A stretch of DNA of 64,000 nucleotides from Atrina japonica. Lineage: Eukaryota > Mollusca > Bivalvia > Pterioida > Pinnidae. Positions within the stretch are counted from its first letter, which is position 1. Each line of letters begins with the position of its first letter. Both the position numbers and the translations under genes were made by a program. Under the pieces are notes generated by a model. That model had not been told where the DNA came from and ran no database searches. It saw nothing but the letters and a program-made list of their open reading frames with translations. This document shows, in pieces, positions 43,998-56,818 of the stretch. Location: assembly GCA_030159075.1 (NCBI GenBank), contig BROG01000816.1:224001-288000 (forward strand), written 5' to 3'.

Positions 43998-44983
43998 TTT
44001 CTGGTCATCTTTTACAAGTAGGTGTACTGTTTTTGTATATTTTATTGGTTCAATTTTATTCATTTTAACTATCTGTTATATCATTCTGAAATTTTGATTT
44101 GATAAATTTAAGTACACGTGTATAACTTGTAATATGTAAAACTTTATATATCATTGTATTTTGTCAGTATTGTGTGTATTATATGCCTTGTGGTATGTTT
44201 TAAACAAAAACATAGGTACTGTTCTTATTCCAATTTTCATATTTGAGTAATTATACAAGTTTTAGTAAATTAGCGCCATTTTGTCTACTTTGTTAATGCA
44301 TTGTGTAGTTTACCGCTCAATCCAACATACGTTCTGTAATCGAAATAATACAGATGATACCAATTTTATCATAAAACTTTAACACGTCAGTGTAAAACAT
44401 AATTTGAACATTTGAAAATTATTATTGCTCCGAACTACTCTGGATTTTTATTGTTATGTGTATATCGCTTTCCGGAAATCACTATATGCCACGTGTATGA
44501 TTCTAAATTTACCCTGTACCATGCTTATTGTTTAAACTTCCGCCCAACATGAAATAATTCAAGAAAAAAATCAATCTAAATTGATTTTACCATTGATCAA
44601 GAATGAATCATGGTGTAAGTGTTTATACTATAAATGCACAACAACACATGTTAATTTGGTTACGTAACCATTATTCTACCTTTTATACACTTTTGTTGTT
44701 GTCAAGTACATGTGTACTAGCCCAGCTGTTTTGAGTTTTGCACAATAAAGCACAGGAACAAGCCTCTGCACTTGTCTTCATTTATTGTTTACAGGAACGG
44801 ATAAATAAAAGTTTAAGTTTAATTATCATTTCATTATAACTGACCAATATTAATAGACTTCCATAAACTCAACACATTTAATTTAACTGAATTTATATTT
44901 TACATTCTATAAAATTAAACTATGTCTGTTTCTTCATTAATAGTGTACATCTCATTGTCAAGAGATCTCTCCATTGTAGTTAA
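43998..44983. other. AT-rich stretch, possible 3' untranslated region
   Basis: If the exon at 43,821-43,997 is real, this would be its 3' untranslated region up to about 44,770. Otherwise no feature seen. Confidence 0.3.
44744..44749 (+). promoter_or_regulatory. Possible polyadenylation signal AATAAA
   Basis: AATAAA in TTTTGCACAATAAAGCACAGG, followed within 40 bases by a T-rich stretch (TTCATTTATTGTTT). Its position suits the 3' end of a transcript carrying the candidate exon at 43,821-43,997. The hexamer is common by chance in AT-rich DNA. Confidence 0.25.
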
Positions 44984-45360
44984 TTTCCCTCTTTTATATG
45001 TTAGTTTTATATGTATTGTTTGTTGGTAGTTATATGATGTTATGTGAACATTTAAGTTATAGGTTATTGTAATGTGGTCAATTTTAACCAAGTTTTGTAC
45101 TTACTGTTTATTTGTACAAAGACTCATTATGTTTAATCTATTTTATGGCGGTCAACTTTTGATGGAGCATAGCCTCCGTTTGTATTTCCCTCTTTTATAT
45201 TGTTTTATATGTATTTGTAGTTACAATGTTAGAACATTTCATTATGTTTAATTTCCAAGTTTTGTACTTATTGTTTATTTGTACAAAGACTCATTATGTT
45301 TAATCTATTTTATATGGCGTATTTTGTCATGTGACTTCTTGATGGAGCATAGCCTCCGTA
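44984..45360. repeat. Tandem duplication of about 180-200 bp
   Basis: 44,984-45,184 and 45,185-45,360 both run from TTTCCCTCTTTTATAT through AAGTTTTGTACTTA and TTTATTTGTACAAAGACTC to GATGGAGCATAGCCTCCGT. The second copy is shorter through small deletions. Confidence 0.85.
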
Positions 45361-45579
45361 TTACCATCAAAATAAATCTAGGCAATATTATTACTTGGAT
45401 ATTTGTAAGTCCGGTTTTTAGTATTTTTAGTACTTTGATTATGAATCGGGTGTCACTATTCAAAAGTTAGTACTGCCAGCTTTTATCACTTTTATGTTGA
45501 TGATAACAAATTCAATCGTTCAGTATCAACTACGCGGGTTTCATAATTTAGTTTCGTATGTGTTCAGTTCAGGTCCTGC

Positions 45580-46570
45580 TTTGATACACTCAAAGTTTTT
45601 ATGATAACGATATCGCATGTCTGACATTACTTGCTGTGTTTTTATAGTCAAGTTTCTTATGTGTCAAAGTTCAGTTTTGCCTGTTGTACTTCTATAGTTA
45701 AGTTTCTATGTGTCAAAGGTTAGTGTTACCTGCTGTGCTTTTATTGTGAAGTTTCTTATGTGTCAAAGTTGTGCTTTTATTGTGAAGTTTCTTATGTGTC
45801 AAAGGTTAGTATTACCTGCTGTGCTTTTATTGTGAAGTTTCTTATGTGTCAAAGTTCAGTATTGACTGTTGTGCTTTTATTGTGAAGTTTCTTATGTGTC
45901 AAAGTTCAGTTTTGCCTGCTGTGCATTTATTGTGAAGTTTCTTATGTGTCAAAGGTTAAAGTTACCTGCTGTGCTTTTATTGTGAAGTTTCTTATGTGTC
46001 AAAGTTCGGTATTGACTGTTGTGCTTTTATTGTGAAGTTTCTACGTGTCAAAGGTTAGTGTTACCTGCTGTGCTTTTATTGTGAAGTTTCTTATGTGTCA
46101 AAGTTCAGTATTGCTTGTTGTGCTTCTACAGTTAAGTTTCCATGTGTCAAAGGTTAGTATTACCTGCTGTGCTTTTATAATTAACTTTCTTATGTGTCAT
46201 AGTTCAGTATTGACTGTTGTGCTTTTATTGTGAAGTTTCTTATGTGTCAAAGTTCAGTATTGACTGTTGTGCTTCTATAGTTAAGTTTCTTATGTGTCAA
46301 AGTTCAGTATTGACTGTTGTGCTTCTATAGTTAAGTTTCTTATGTGTCAAAGTTCAGTATTGACTGTTGTGCTTCTATAGTTAAGTTTCTTATGTGTCAA
46401 AGTTCAGTATTGCTTGCATTGCTTTCATTTTTATTTTATTATATATCAAAGTTCAGTATTGTCTGTGGTGCTTTCACTATAATTTAGTTTCTTATATGTC
46501 AAAGTTCAGTACTGCCTGTCTTGCTTTCATTAATTAGTTTCTTAAGTGTCAGGAGTTCAGTATCGACTGC
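45580..46570. repeat. 50-bp tandem repeat related to the large satellite
   Basis: Unit of 50 bp (TGACTGTTGT at 46,261 and 46,311) with TATGTGTCAAAGTTCAGTAT, then TGACTGTTGTGCTTTTAT and TGTGAAGTTTCT. The stretch TGTCAAAGTTCAGTATTG also occurs in the left part of the 12.7-kb satellite, and the unit length equals its 50-bp form. Variants AAAGGTTAGTGTTACC and AAAGTTCAGTATTGAC alternate. The array is separated from the satellite by about 1.8 kb of unrelated sequence. Confidence 0.9.
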
Positions 46571-47738
46571 TTTTATTATTTACTTTATTGCCAGGAGTCA
46601 TTAAATGATATAAAATATGTTTTACATTTTACTATTGTATGTAGCAATACCAGCATATGGAACCTTTGATCTTTAAAATAATGTTTATTTCTGTATAGCC
46701 TACTTTGCCACACTCCCACGCTTTAATGAAAGTGAATAACCATTAATAAAATATGAGGGAGCCGGATATTTCATATTACCTCAACAATAAGTATTGTCTT
46801 TTTCAAATACAGAAATTTAACATGTGGTTTGTAGTAATAAAAGCCAAAAATAGGGACTGTGGAAGACATTTAATGAAACAAATTATAAAAACATCAGCAT
46901 TTAGTCCTGTATTATAATAGAATCATGTTTCACTGCCGTTTCTAAAAATAATGACAAAAGTAATTAATTATTTATATTTAGTGACTGTTCAATTGTCATT
47001 GTCATACATACACACGTGGCTAATTTTCAGAAAACGATTTTGAGCTATCATATTCATATTGGATACCTACACTTTATAACACATTTATTCAGAGATTTTA
47101 ACCAGGATTTTGCATTCTGGATAGGTCATGTTTAAGATATTTTTTCGGTAAATTCTTCATGTGAGAAACCTAGCAATCATAACACAATCATTATTTATTA
47201 AACTTTTATTATATCTTTTATATGAGATTTTATTATATAGTAAATCATAAGGATGTATAAACTAACTTCAAGTTAAAATTTAGATTAAAGGTTTCTTTTA
47301 TTTGTAATTCTTTCCATGTACTTGTGACATCTTTCCAAGGTTAGATTAACTAGACTTTTTATTCTTAAACTTAGATTTTCTGTGCCAAATTAAACCAAAT
47401 CCCATAAGTACCCACATTCCATAAAAAAAATAAAAAGTGAGTCATTTGGTTCTTTCAATAGTTTTTGACAAGTTGGCATTCATAAACCCATGAATGCCAA
47501 CTGAGAGCAGTTCAATTTTTTAAATGAACATTTTACAATATGACCTAACTGTTTCAAAGTAAATATGAAAACCCATCTGAACCCGGAGTCCTTTTATGTT
47601 TGATTGATTCTAATGCTAGAGACGCTTCCTCGAGAGAAATGAAAACGTCTACTATTTTTATTCAATATTTGCGAGTTCCTTACTTAGAATTTGAATTTTC
47701 TATTTACAGTTTTTCATAAAACGTTTCTGCTTCGTGTA

Positions 47739-47742
<4 letters not shown>
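46571..47742. other. AT-rich stretch, no feature seen
   Basis: No coding or repeat feature recognised. Confidence 0.5.

Positions 47743-47802
<60 letters not shown>
47743..47802. repeat. (AT)n microsatellite
   Basis: Thirty AT units, directly before a family A copy. Confidence 0.97.
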
Positions 47803-47805
<3 letters not shown>

Positions 47806-47811
47806 AAACAT

Positions 47812-48265
47812 TAGACTAACACGAACCTGTGGAAATCCAGAGGTGGGAGCAGGTGCCAAGGAGTAGTAAGCTTCTCCTGTTGATCGGTCGAACCCGTCAA
47901 AGGTCAACTGTCATATTCAAATGAAACAAATGAGGAATAAATCCAGGTCACAATTGCTATAAACTACCTAGCAACTGCTGTCGAACAGGCAACTCTGCAT
48001 TTCATATAGTGAAAGATAGTAATTGCAAACAAGGGCATTATACCGACGGTAAAATTTGCGGAATGTTGACATCAACCGCAAAACCCAATATCCCTTTGAC
48101 AAAAACTTATTAGTAAGTAGTTTGTCTCTGTATATTAAACGTTCATATGTTGAACACAACCTGGCACAACAGATCATTTGTGAGATATAAAGAGCACATG
48201 CAGGTGATAGTGGGATATTACTATTTAAATGTGAAAAATTGACGATTGGAAAGCCGATAATTTTA
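47812..48265 (-). mobile_element. Family A repeat copy, coding sense on minus strand
   Basis: It contains the family landmarks GAAATCCAGAGGTGGGA, CAGGTGCCAAGGAGTAGTAA, ATTATACCGACGGTAAAATT, TTGCGGAATGTTGACATC and TAGTAAGTAGTTTGTC. A 69-codon minus-strand frame (47,968-48,177) reads KLLTNKFLSKGY followed by LMSTFRKFYRRYN. The parallel frames at 57.1 and 63.8 kb share STFRKFY-RYN, so the peptide was once under selection or copied from a coding parent. It runs at its right end into the 34-bp array. Confidence 0.85.
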
Positions 48266-48284
48266 TCTATGAAATTTATAACAA

Positions 48285-49907
48285 TATTGTAAAATTAATA
48301 ATCTCTACGTTGTGTGCTATAACACGACCAAATTAATCTTTACGTTGTGTGTTATAACACCGTAAAATTGGTATTTAATTGGTCTCTATGTTTTTTGCTA
48401 TATCACTGTAAAATTTGTCTCTATTTGGTGTGTTTTAACACACTACATTTTGTCTTTAAGTTGTGTGCTATAACACTAAAATTGGTCGCTATGTTATGTG
48501 CTTTATCACTGTAAAATTGGTCTCTATTTGGTGTGTTGTAATACGTAAATTGGACATTGTTTTGTGTGTTATAACATTGTAAAATTAGTCTTTGTGTTGT
48601 GTATTATAACACTGTAAAATTGGTCTTTATGTTGTGTGCTATAACACTGTAAAATTAGTCTTTATGTTGTGTGTTAAAATATTGTACATTTGTCTCTATG
48701 GTGTGTGCTATAAGGCTGTAAAATTAGTCTGTGTGTTATAACATTGTAAATTGATCTTTATTTTGTATGTTATAACACTGTAAATTGGTCTTTATGTTGT
48801 GTGCTATAAAACTGTAAATTTAGTCTTTATGTTGTGTGTTATATCACTGTAAATTGGTCTTTATGGTGTGTGTTATATCACTGTAAATTGGTCTCTATGT
48901 TGTGTGCTATATCACTGTAAATTGGTCTCTATGTTGTGTGCTATATCACTGTAAATTGATCTCTATGTTGTGTGCTATATCACTGTAAATTGGTCTCTAT
49001 TTGGTGTGTTAATTTAGTCTTTATGTTGTGTGTTATAACACTAAAATGAATCTTTATGTTGTGTGCTATAACATTGTAAAATTAGTCCTTATGTTGTTTG
49101 CTATTACGCTGAAGAAGTAGTCTTTATGTTGTGTGTTATAACACTGTAAAAATGGTCATTATCTTGTGTGTTATAACACTGTAAATTAGTCTTTATGTTG
49201 TGTGCTATAACACTGTATAATTGGTCTCTATGTTGTTTGCTATATCACTGTAAAATTTGTCTCTATTTGGTGTGTTTTAACACACTACATTTTGTCTTTA
49301 AGTTGTGTGCTATAACAATATAAAATTAGCCTTTATGCTGTGTGTTATAACGCTGTAAAAGTAGTCTTCATGTTGTGAATTATAACAATGTAAATTGGTC
49401 TTTGTGTTGTTTGTTATAACAATGTAAATTGGTCTTTGTGTTGTGTGCTATAACATTATAAGATTAGTCTTTATGTTGTGTGTTATAACGCTGTAAAAGT
49501 AGTCTTTTTGTTGTGTGTTATAACAATGTAAATTGGTCTTTATGTTGTGTGCTATAAAACTGTACAATTAGTCTTTATGTTGTGTGCTATAAAACTGTAA
49601 CATTGGTCTCTATTTCAAATACTATATCATTGTAAAATTGGTCTCTATTTTATGTGTTATAACACTGTAAATTGGTCTTTTTTGTGTGTTATAACACAGA
49701 ATAAATAATCTTTATTTGGTGTTTTATAGCACTGTAAATTTAGTCTTTATGTTGTGTGCTATAACACTGTTACATTAATTTTTATTTTGTGTATTATAAC
49801 AGTATAAAATTAGTCTTTATGTTATGTGCTATAAATCTGTAAAATTGGTCTCTATGTTGTGTGCTTTAACACTTTAAAATTGGTCTTTATTTTATATGTT
49901 ATAACAC
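48285..49907. repeat. 34-bp tandem repeat, about 47 copies
   Basis: Core TTGTGTGCTATAACACTGTA, then AAATTGGTCTCTATG. TGTGTGCTAT at 48,901 and 48,935 gives 34 bp; units with AAAATT are 35 bp. Variants GTGCTATATCAC/GTGTTATAACAC and CTCTATG/CTTTATG are intermixed. TATAACAC and similar phrases make many small palindromes. The array lies exactly between two family A copies. Confidence 0.95.
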
Positions 49908-50205
49908 AACCGCCAACGAAAAGGCAACTCAACATTTCACCCAGCGAAACAGAGTAATTGCAAATAAAACCGTAATATTATACCGACCGTATATTTGCGG
50001 AAAGTTGACACTAAACGCGGTCTTCAATATCCCTGTGTCAATGAATTGTTAGTAAGTAGTTTACCTCTATATGAAATCTTCATATGTTGTACACGCCCTG
50101 GCATATCGGATCATTTGTGAAATATAAACTCCGTATGCGGGTGACTGGGGATATTACTACTTAAATATGGAAAATTTACGATGGGAAAGCCGAAATCGTC
50201 GCGTT
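49908..50205 (-). mobile_element. Family A repeat copy, truncated at the 34-bp array
   Basis: It starts abruptly inside the family sequence at ACCGCCAACGAAAAGGCAAC and continues through ATTATACCGACCGTATATTT, CGCCCTGGCATATCGGATC and GATGGGAAAGCCGAAATCGT. It corresponds to the right part of the 63.5-kb copy. Its peptide frame is disrupted. Confidence 0.85.
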
Positions 50206-50287
50206 TGTTTTGTAGCTTAGTTGCTAATTTCCCGTCTGGTCTATATCAAGTGAAATATCTAAGTATGAAGCGTGTGTGCTTGATGCT

Positions 50288-50820
50288 GCGCCAAAATCGT
50301 ATTTATAAGTAAGAATGTGATTTTGGCACACTTGAACTTGAAGCTTAGATTATTTGGGGAAAAATCAGGTTTAATTTCAATTTTGTAATTATGGCCTTTT
50401 TTAACAGTTAAACCTAGTTTCCCTCAGATAAGCCTAGTTTTTCTCCAGTTTAACCTAGTTTTTCTCAGTTACCCAGATAAGCTGGAGAAAAACTAGGTTT
50501 AACTGTGCCAAACTGTGTCATAAACATTGGTTAAACCTAATTTTTCTCACGGAAAACCTAGTGTAACCGAGAAAAACTTTGTTTAATTGTTTATTAATAA
50601 CATTATTGAATAATAATGTGATTTTGGCTCAATTAAATCTATTTTTCTTGCAGTTAATTCAAATCTATACGCCAAAATCACAATAATGAGTTAAACGTTG
50701 TAAAACAAGGATTAACTGTGAGAAAAACTAGGTTTAACTTTAGAATATTAGGTTAAACTGAGAACAACTAGGTTTAACTGTGAGAAAAAATAGGTTTAAC
50801 TGATTCATGTGATTTTGGCG
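50288..50820. repeat. Motif field B: AAACCTAGTTTTTCTC in both orientations
   Basis: It is homologous to 22,565-23,345. Forward motifs occur near 50,410, 50,440 and 50,455; inverted GAGAAAAACTAGGTTTAAC near 50,485 and 50,720 and variants near 50,750 and 50,780. GCCAAAATC and GATTTTGGC face each other in pairs: 50,289/50,327, 50,617/50,682 (TGTGATTTTGGC and GCCAAAATCACA), and a last TGTGATTTTGGCG at 50,808-50,820. No open frame of note. Unrecognised element or eroded inverted-repeat cluster. Confidence 0.7.
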
Positions 50821-52103
50821 TGACATAAATATTGTAATTCATCCTATGCATTATCTGTGTGACCCGTGTGACTGAAGTGGTGCACTGTGTATAAGTTGTA
50901 TATGCAATCAAACCCGGAAATCTTGAAATCGAAGGGAATGAATTTTTCTTTCAAATAAACAGGGTTTTCAAAATAAAGATAATTTACCAGGAAATCAAAA
51001 TCATTTCAAATAAAACAGGACTTAAATGTAGCAGGTTTTAAAATGCGTCGGTTTCACTGTATGTATATTTTTAAAAAAAAACCGTAATAAACTAGATCAA
51101 ATTCAAGTTAAAATTTAAGTTGCAGGACGTCATTACCAAAATACAAAATGAAATTATTCTTTCGGAAATATATCTGTATTAGATTTGAACTCAACTGATG
51201 AAATTTTATTGAAAGAAACGGTCGTCTTGAGTATTTATTTTGGCCTCATTTGTAAAACTATATCTTTGGTATCGTTCATAATATTTGAGATAGGATCTAC
51301 CTACCATACCACGAAGACAGTAGGCGGAGGAAAATTGGTGAACAAATGCACATCTCAAGCGGATATATCAAATATTCATAATATCGTTCATTAGAAAATC
51401 GATAACCACCTACTAAAGTATAATTCTGAAAATATAGAAATCTGATATTTAGCGAAATGTCAAAATATTAAACGAAATAATGATCGATTTTAACTGATAC
51501 CAAATTTGGAATGAAACATGTGTTAGACAGCATCCAAAAGTATGAAATTAAAAAATATCATCAGTGAATGGAAAGAAAGGATTATAAACTTTAGAAATTC
51601 ACAATGAAATACACCATCGAACGTTCTAAAAGGAATATGACCAAAATCTTATAATACGTTATAAATTAGTATCAGCTAAATGTATGTCTGTAGCTTTCCT
51701 TCGGAATATTGTACTAAATATCACTTCTAATTAAATATTGATATGACGTAATAACAAAAGTATCATCATTGTAACGTGGGTACCAATGTATAAAAATTAT
51801 TTTTTTTATTCGAATGATCTACGCGATGCTTCTTTCGTGCGTAAAAAAAAATCAATGAGGTGTCATGTTCCTTCAAGAACCTTTCATCGAAATCTTTTCT
51901 TTACATGGCTGCACGTTATTGCATTCCATAATTTTAAATAGTATTAATAAGAAAATCAAAATGATGAACGTTTAGCACCTGTCTATTTAGAATATTTAAA
52001 TTTTGTCACAGGGAAAACATTCTAACACTCTGACATCCCTCTTGTACTGTCTTACCTATGACAAGATGTAACAATGCAAATTTCGTGTGAATAACTTTAA
52101 CTG
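50821..52103. other. AT-rich stretch, no feature seen
   Basis: No coding, RNA or repeat feature recognised. Confidence 0.5.

Positions 52104-52170
<67 letters not shown>
52104..52170. repeat. (CT)n microsatellite
   Basis: CT repeat with two TTTCTC interruptions at its left end. The arginine/glutamate dipeptide frame on the minus strand is a by-product. Confidence 0.97.
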
Positions 52171-53178
<1,008 letters not shown>

Positions 53179-53409
53179 GGTGCTAAGAAGACATGAACGG
53201 TATTCATGATTTATCAGAAGCTGCTTTCGGCATCTTACTACCGATTACACAAAATTACTTTCGGAGGCAATGCAAAATACAAAGGATGTGGGTTGATTTT
53301 TGAAATTTTCACAATTAGATTTGATGGTAAACATACGAAATATCAGGATCATACGTCTTGTTTCAGGGTCATTTCTCAGAACTATTGTAACAAACACATT
53401 TTAATTTAT

Positions 53410-54065
53410 GATAGTTTCTTACTAGCTTTATGTTCGCTATAAACGAACTTACGATCATTTCCTTACAACTTTGTGTTGGTTTTTAACAATTTACAATCAT
53501 TTCTTTCTAGCTTTATGTTCGCTACAAACAAATTTATGTTCATTTCGTTACTGCTTTGTGTTGGTTATAAACAAACTTAAGATCATTTTTATTGCTTAGT
53601 AGTAGGAGCATTTCCTTACAGTTGTTCGTTGGTTATTAACCGTCTACGCTAATGTTATATATTTTTTCGTTATAAACAAACTTACAATCATCTCCGTATA
53701 TCATTTTGTTGGTTATTAACAATCTACGATCATTTCATTTTAGTTTTTGTTCGTTATAAACAAACCTACGCTCATTTCCTTACAGCTATGTGTTCGTTAA
53801 CAACAACTATCTTTTACACATATTTTACACATTTCGCAGTTTTTATGTTCGTTATAACAATATTCACGGCCGCTTCATTGCGGCTTTATTGTTCGTTATT
53901 GACAATGCAGTTTCTTGTTTTTATTAACAGTCTACCATGCTTTCTTTATAGTGTTTTGTTCAAATCAAACTTACAGTTATTTGCAGTTTTTATGTTCGGT
54001 ATTAACAGCTTACAATTATTTCTCTATAGCTTTTTGTTCGTTCTTGAAATCTACGGTGATTAAAA
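53410..54065. repeat. Degenerate tandem repeat of about 42 bp
   Basis: Phrases GTTCGTTATAAACAAACTTA and CGATCATTTCCTTAC alternate. ATCAT-like anchors lie at 53,454, 53,496, 53,539, 53,582, 53,687 and 53,729. The right part, with TTTTTATGTTCG, is more eroded. Two open frames here (53,788-54,187) are repeat-driven. Confidence 0.75.
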
Positions 54066-55839
54066 TTTTCTTTATATCTCGTTATAAACCATTACAGGTA
54101 TATCTATTCGTATTTTGTTGCGAATTTGTTGTAAAACCAAGCTTTATTGAAACAAGCAGAACAATCGATACAGATTTATTCAAATAAAGACAACACATCT
54201 ATAGTTGTTGTAACTATATATCATTATTTTTATCGTTGCTAATTTGTTAACACATTCCGGGGCAAATGTATATCCTGAAAAGGTGTTCCTTTAATACAGT
54301 TTTAATTATTGATCTTCATATGAGTAACTAGATATATTCTCTAGTAATATTTCAATGTTACCATTTAATATCTGTCAACCGTACGGTAGTTATTCACATA
54401 TTAAATCTTGCTATTTATCAACTCCAATAACCTTTTAAATCGAAGAACGAAAGACACCTTTTCAAATAGATTTAATTTATTCGAAACTTATTATGTAAAA
54501 TAATTCAATTGCAAAAGAACAAGACACACCGTTTGACTTTCTGATTTATTGTCAACAGAAAATATGATATTTTCACCTTCTGGGATAAAATTATCGGCTT
54601 ACTTTTTCTTTGATTAATGATTAAATTATGCAGTTATCTGATGTTTCTGACGTAAATATTACTGCGTTGGTCTCAGAATGAAAAGCAACTTTTAAACATG
54701 CCAGTGACAAAACATTAAATTAGAGACAGCACCTTTCATTTTTAACAACCCTTGTTCTTGACTTTAACTTTCTCTCTGAAATAAATCGCATCATGCAAGG
54801 TGTAATATGATATTAAGTGTGAATATATTACGATAATACTGGTAAAAGCGCAACACTTAATGTATGCATGTATACATACGAATTCAAAAGAAAATAAAAG
54901 TAAATATCGCGCAAAAGCATTATAAAAGCCTTCAATTTATTATCTGAATAAAAGATATAAAAAAATCGAATTGTCTTGATACCAATTTTGACATGGAGAA
55001 ATCAAAGAAGTTACATAACCTAGAATCTTAAAGAATTTTACATTAAGTATCGGGATCAGCTTTGTATAACTAAAGAATATTTCTTTTCTTTGGAGATAAC
55101 TAATTCGTTCAAATTACAGATATCTCAATGGAATGATATAAACCTGATGTCCTCTAGATCACTGTTATAGGCAGTCATAACTACACACATACAAACAACC
55201 TTGCTCATATCTATCCATTAACATTAGTAAAGCGATAATATCGTTGTGACACTATAACTGATATTTTTGTATAAATACAGTGTTATTGCAGTTTGTAGCA
55301 TTTTTGTCTGCGTACGACCAATTGTCTATAGTTTAAATTTGAACGTTTTATATTCATTATGTGACAAGTTCTGCTTGAATGTATACTTATATTACTTAAA
55401 ATAAATGAATTTACAGTTTTAAAAAATGTATTCAATGTTTGTTTACTTATTTTAAGCAAAATATTTATTAACAAATATGGAGTTTGGTTTTGAAGCTGGT
55501 ACGACAATTTGGAAAAATGACGGTAGAGGCAAAAAGGTCGAGAAAACAAGTTTAACTATTTAAATGAGTAATACTGTTCAGACTATTATAAAAATCTGAT
55601 AATGGAAAATCATATAACCGACAAATTAAATAAAATTGAATCTAACACGCCAGGTTAAATAGCTTAAATATAATTAATAAAATAGGATGAAATTTAAATG
55701 ATAAATGTTAGATTGTCGATGTATAAAACGCCGTTTCTTGAGCATGATGTTTTCAATTTACGTATTATATACTATCTAAATGAGTTTTTGAATAGATTAC
55801 ATTTTTCAAAATCAATGTTATAAATCTTTTTGCTGTTAT
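54066..55839. other. AT-rich unique stretch, no feature seen
   Basis: No coding or repeat feature recognised. Confidence 0.5.
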
Positions 55840-55851
55840 CGTCTTTTTCGT

Positions 55852-56135
55852 TTTGTTTGTTCGTTTATTGTTGTTTAATGCCCACTAATGAATCTTTCAT
55901 TCATATGTAGACGTCACCATATGCCGGTAAAGGACTTCAAATTTTGGCCTATGCTCGGCACTTACGGCGATTAAGTAGTAAGGATTCTTTAGCGTGCCGA
56001 CACCTATTGTGACACGGGACCTCGGTTTTTACTGTCGCATCCGAAGGACAGGGAACCAACTTGCCGTCGGCTGGACTCGAACTCACGACCTCACGATCAA
56101 GAGTCGAGCGTGCTACTGACTGAGCCATGCCGCGA
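55852..56135 (-). mobile_element. Full-length tRNA-derived SINE with perfect 12-bp target-site duplication
   Basis: Minus strand. The head starts GCGGCATGGCTCAGTCAGTA (A box near 56,114-56,127) and has GTTCGAGTCC (B box, 56,073-56,082). Between them GACTCTTGATC resembles the anticodon arm of tRNA-Lys(CTT), although the cloverleaf is not functional. The body follows with GTGCCGAGCATAGGCC and ACATATGAATGAAAGATTC, ending GGGCATTAAACAACAATAAA. CGTCTTTTTCGT flanks it on both sides (55,840-55,851 and 56,136-56,147). The layout fits the V-SINE-like families described from molluscs such as RUDI, but the family name is from memory and unconfirmed. Confidence 0.9.
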
Positions 56136-56389
56136 CGTCTTTTTCGTAACTGATTAAAATGATTATTTATTTCTATGAAATAGAATATGATCGTCTTGGG
56201 CATTATAACTTTAGTATTATGTTTATAATATTCATAATATCTTGTATAGGATTTGAGTTATATAAATCATTTAAGATATCTTATGATATATATTACAATA
56301 TAGAAATTTTCAGTTACCAAAGCATAAATTATTAGGATGTTCAGTATATAGGTGCAAATCTGTTAAAAAAAATTAAAAAACACTGACCT

Positions 56390-56604
56390 GACAATCAAGA
56401 AGTAGGATCAGATACCATGAAGGAGTAAGCATCCCCTGTCGACCGTTCACACCCGCCGTGAGTCCACAGTTAAATCTAATGAAATACTGTGAGGAACGAA
56501 TCGTCACAATTGGTACAGACGTCTTAACAACCGCCATCGAACAGGTAACTCAACATTTCACTTAGTGAAATGGTAATCGCAAAAATTACGGTACAATTGC
56601 TTTT
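56390..56604 (-). mobile_element. Family A repeat copy, left part
   Basis: It holds GGATCAGATACCATGAAGG, GTAAGCATCCCCTGTCGACC, CACAATTGGTACAGACGTC and CAACTCAACATTTCACTTAG-like sequence. It stops where a SINE has inserted (56,618). Confidence 0.85.
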
Positions 56605-56617
56605 ATTAATGTCTAAT

Positions 56618-56805
56618 CACCTCTGGTTCGAATCCCGCTAGGGTCATTTCGAATTAAGTGGGGAAGTTTGCCAGTTTTCTTGCGGAAGGTCGGTGGTCTT
56701 TACCCGGGTAACCGGGGTTTCTCCTCCACCAATAAAAACTGGACGCCATCATATGACTGAAAGATTGCTGAGTATGGCGTAAAACAAAAAATCAAATCAA
56801 ATCAA
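56618..56805 (+). mobile_element. 5'-truncated SINE of a second family, with 13-bp target-site duplication
   Basis: It starts at a tRNA-type B box (GGTTCGAATCCC, about 56,625) and continues with TTGCCAGTTTTCTTGCGGAA, GGTCGGTGGTCTTTACCCGG, CCACCAATAAAAACTGG and CTGAAAGATTGCTGAGTATG to an (AAATC)n tail. It is flanked by ATTAATGTCTAAT (56,605-56,617) and ATTAATGTATAAT (56,806-56,818), one mismatch. I recognise the body as a SINE type widespread in molluscs. The A box is missing. Confidence 0.9.
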
Positions 56806-56818
56806 ATTAATGTATAAT

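Noticed and set aside
55949..56203. Minus-strand frame over the SINE, and the SINE head as a tRNA gene
   Set aside because: The frame is a SINE artefact. The tRNA-like head lacks a properly paired cloverleaf and continues into the SINE body, so it is not a tRNA-Lys gene.
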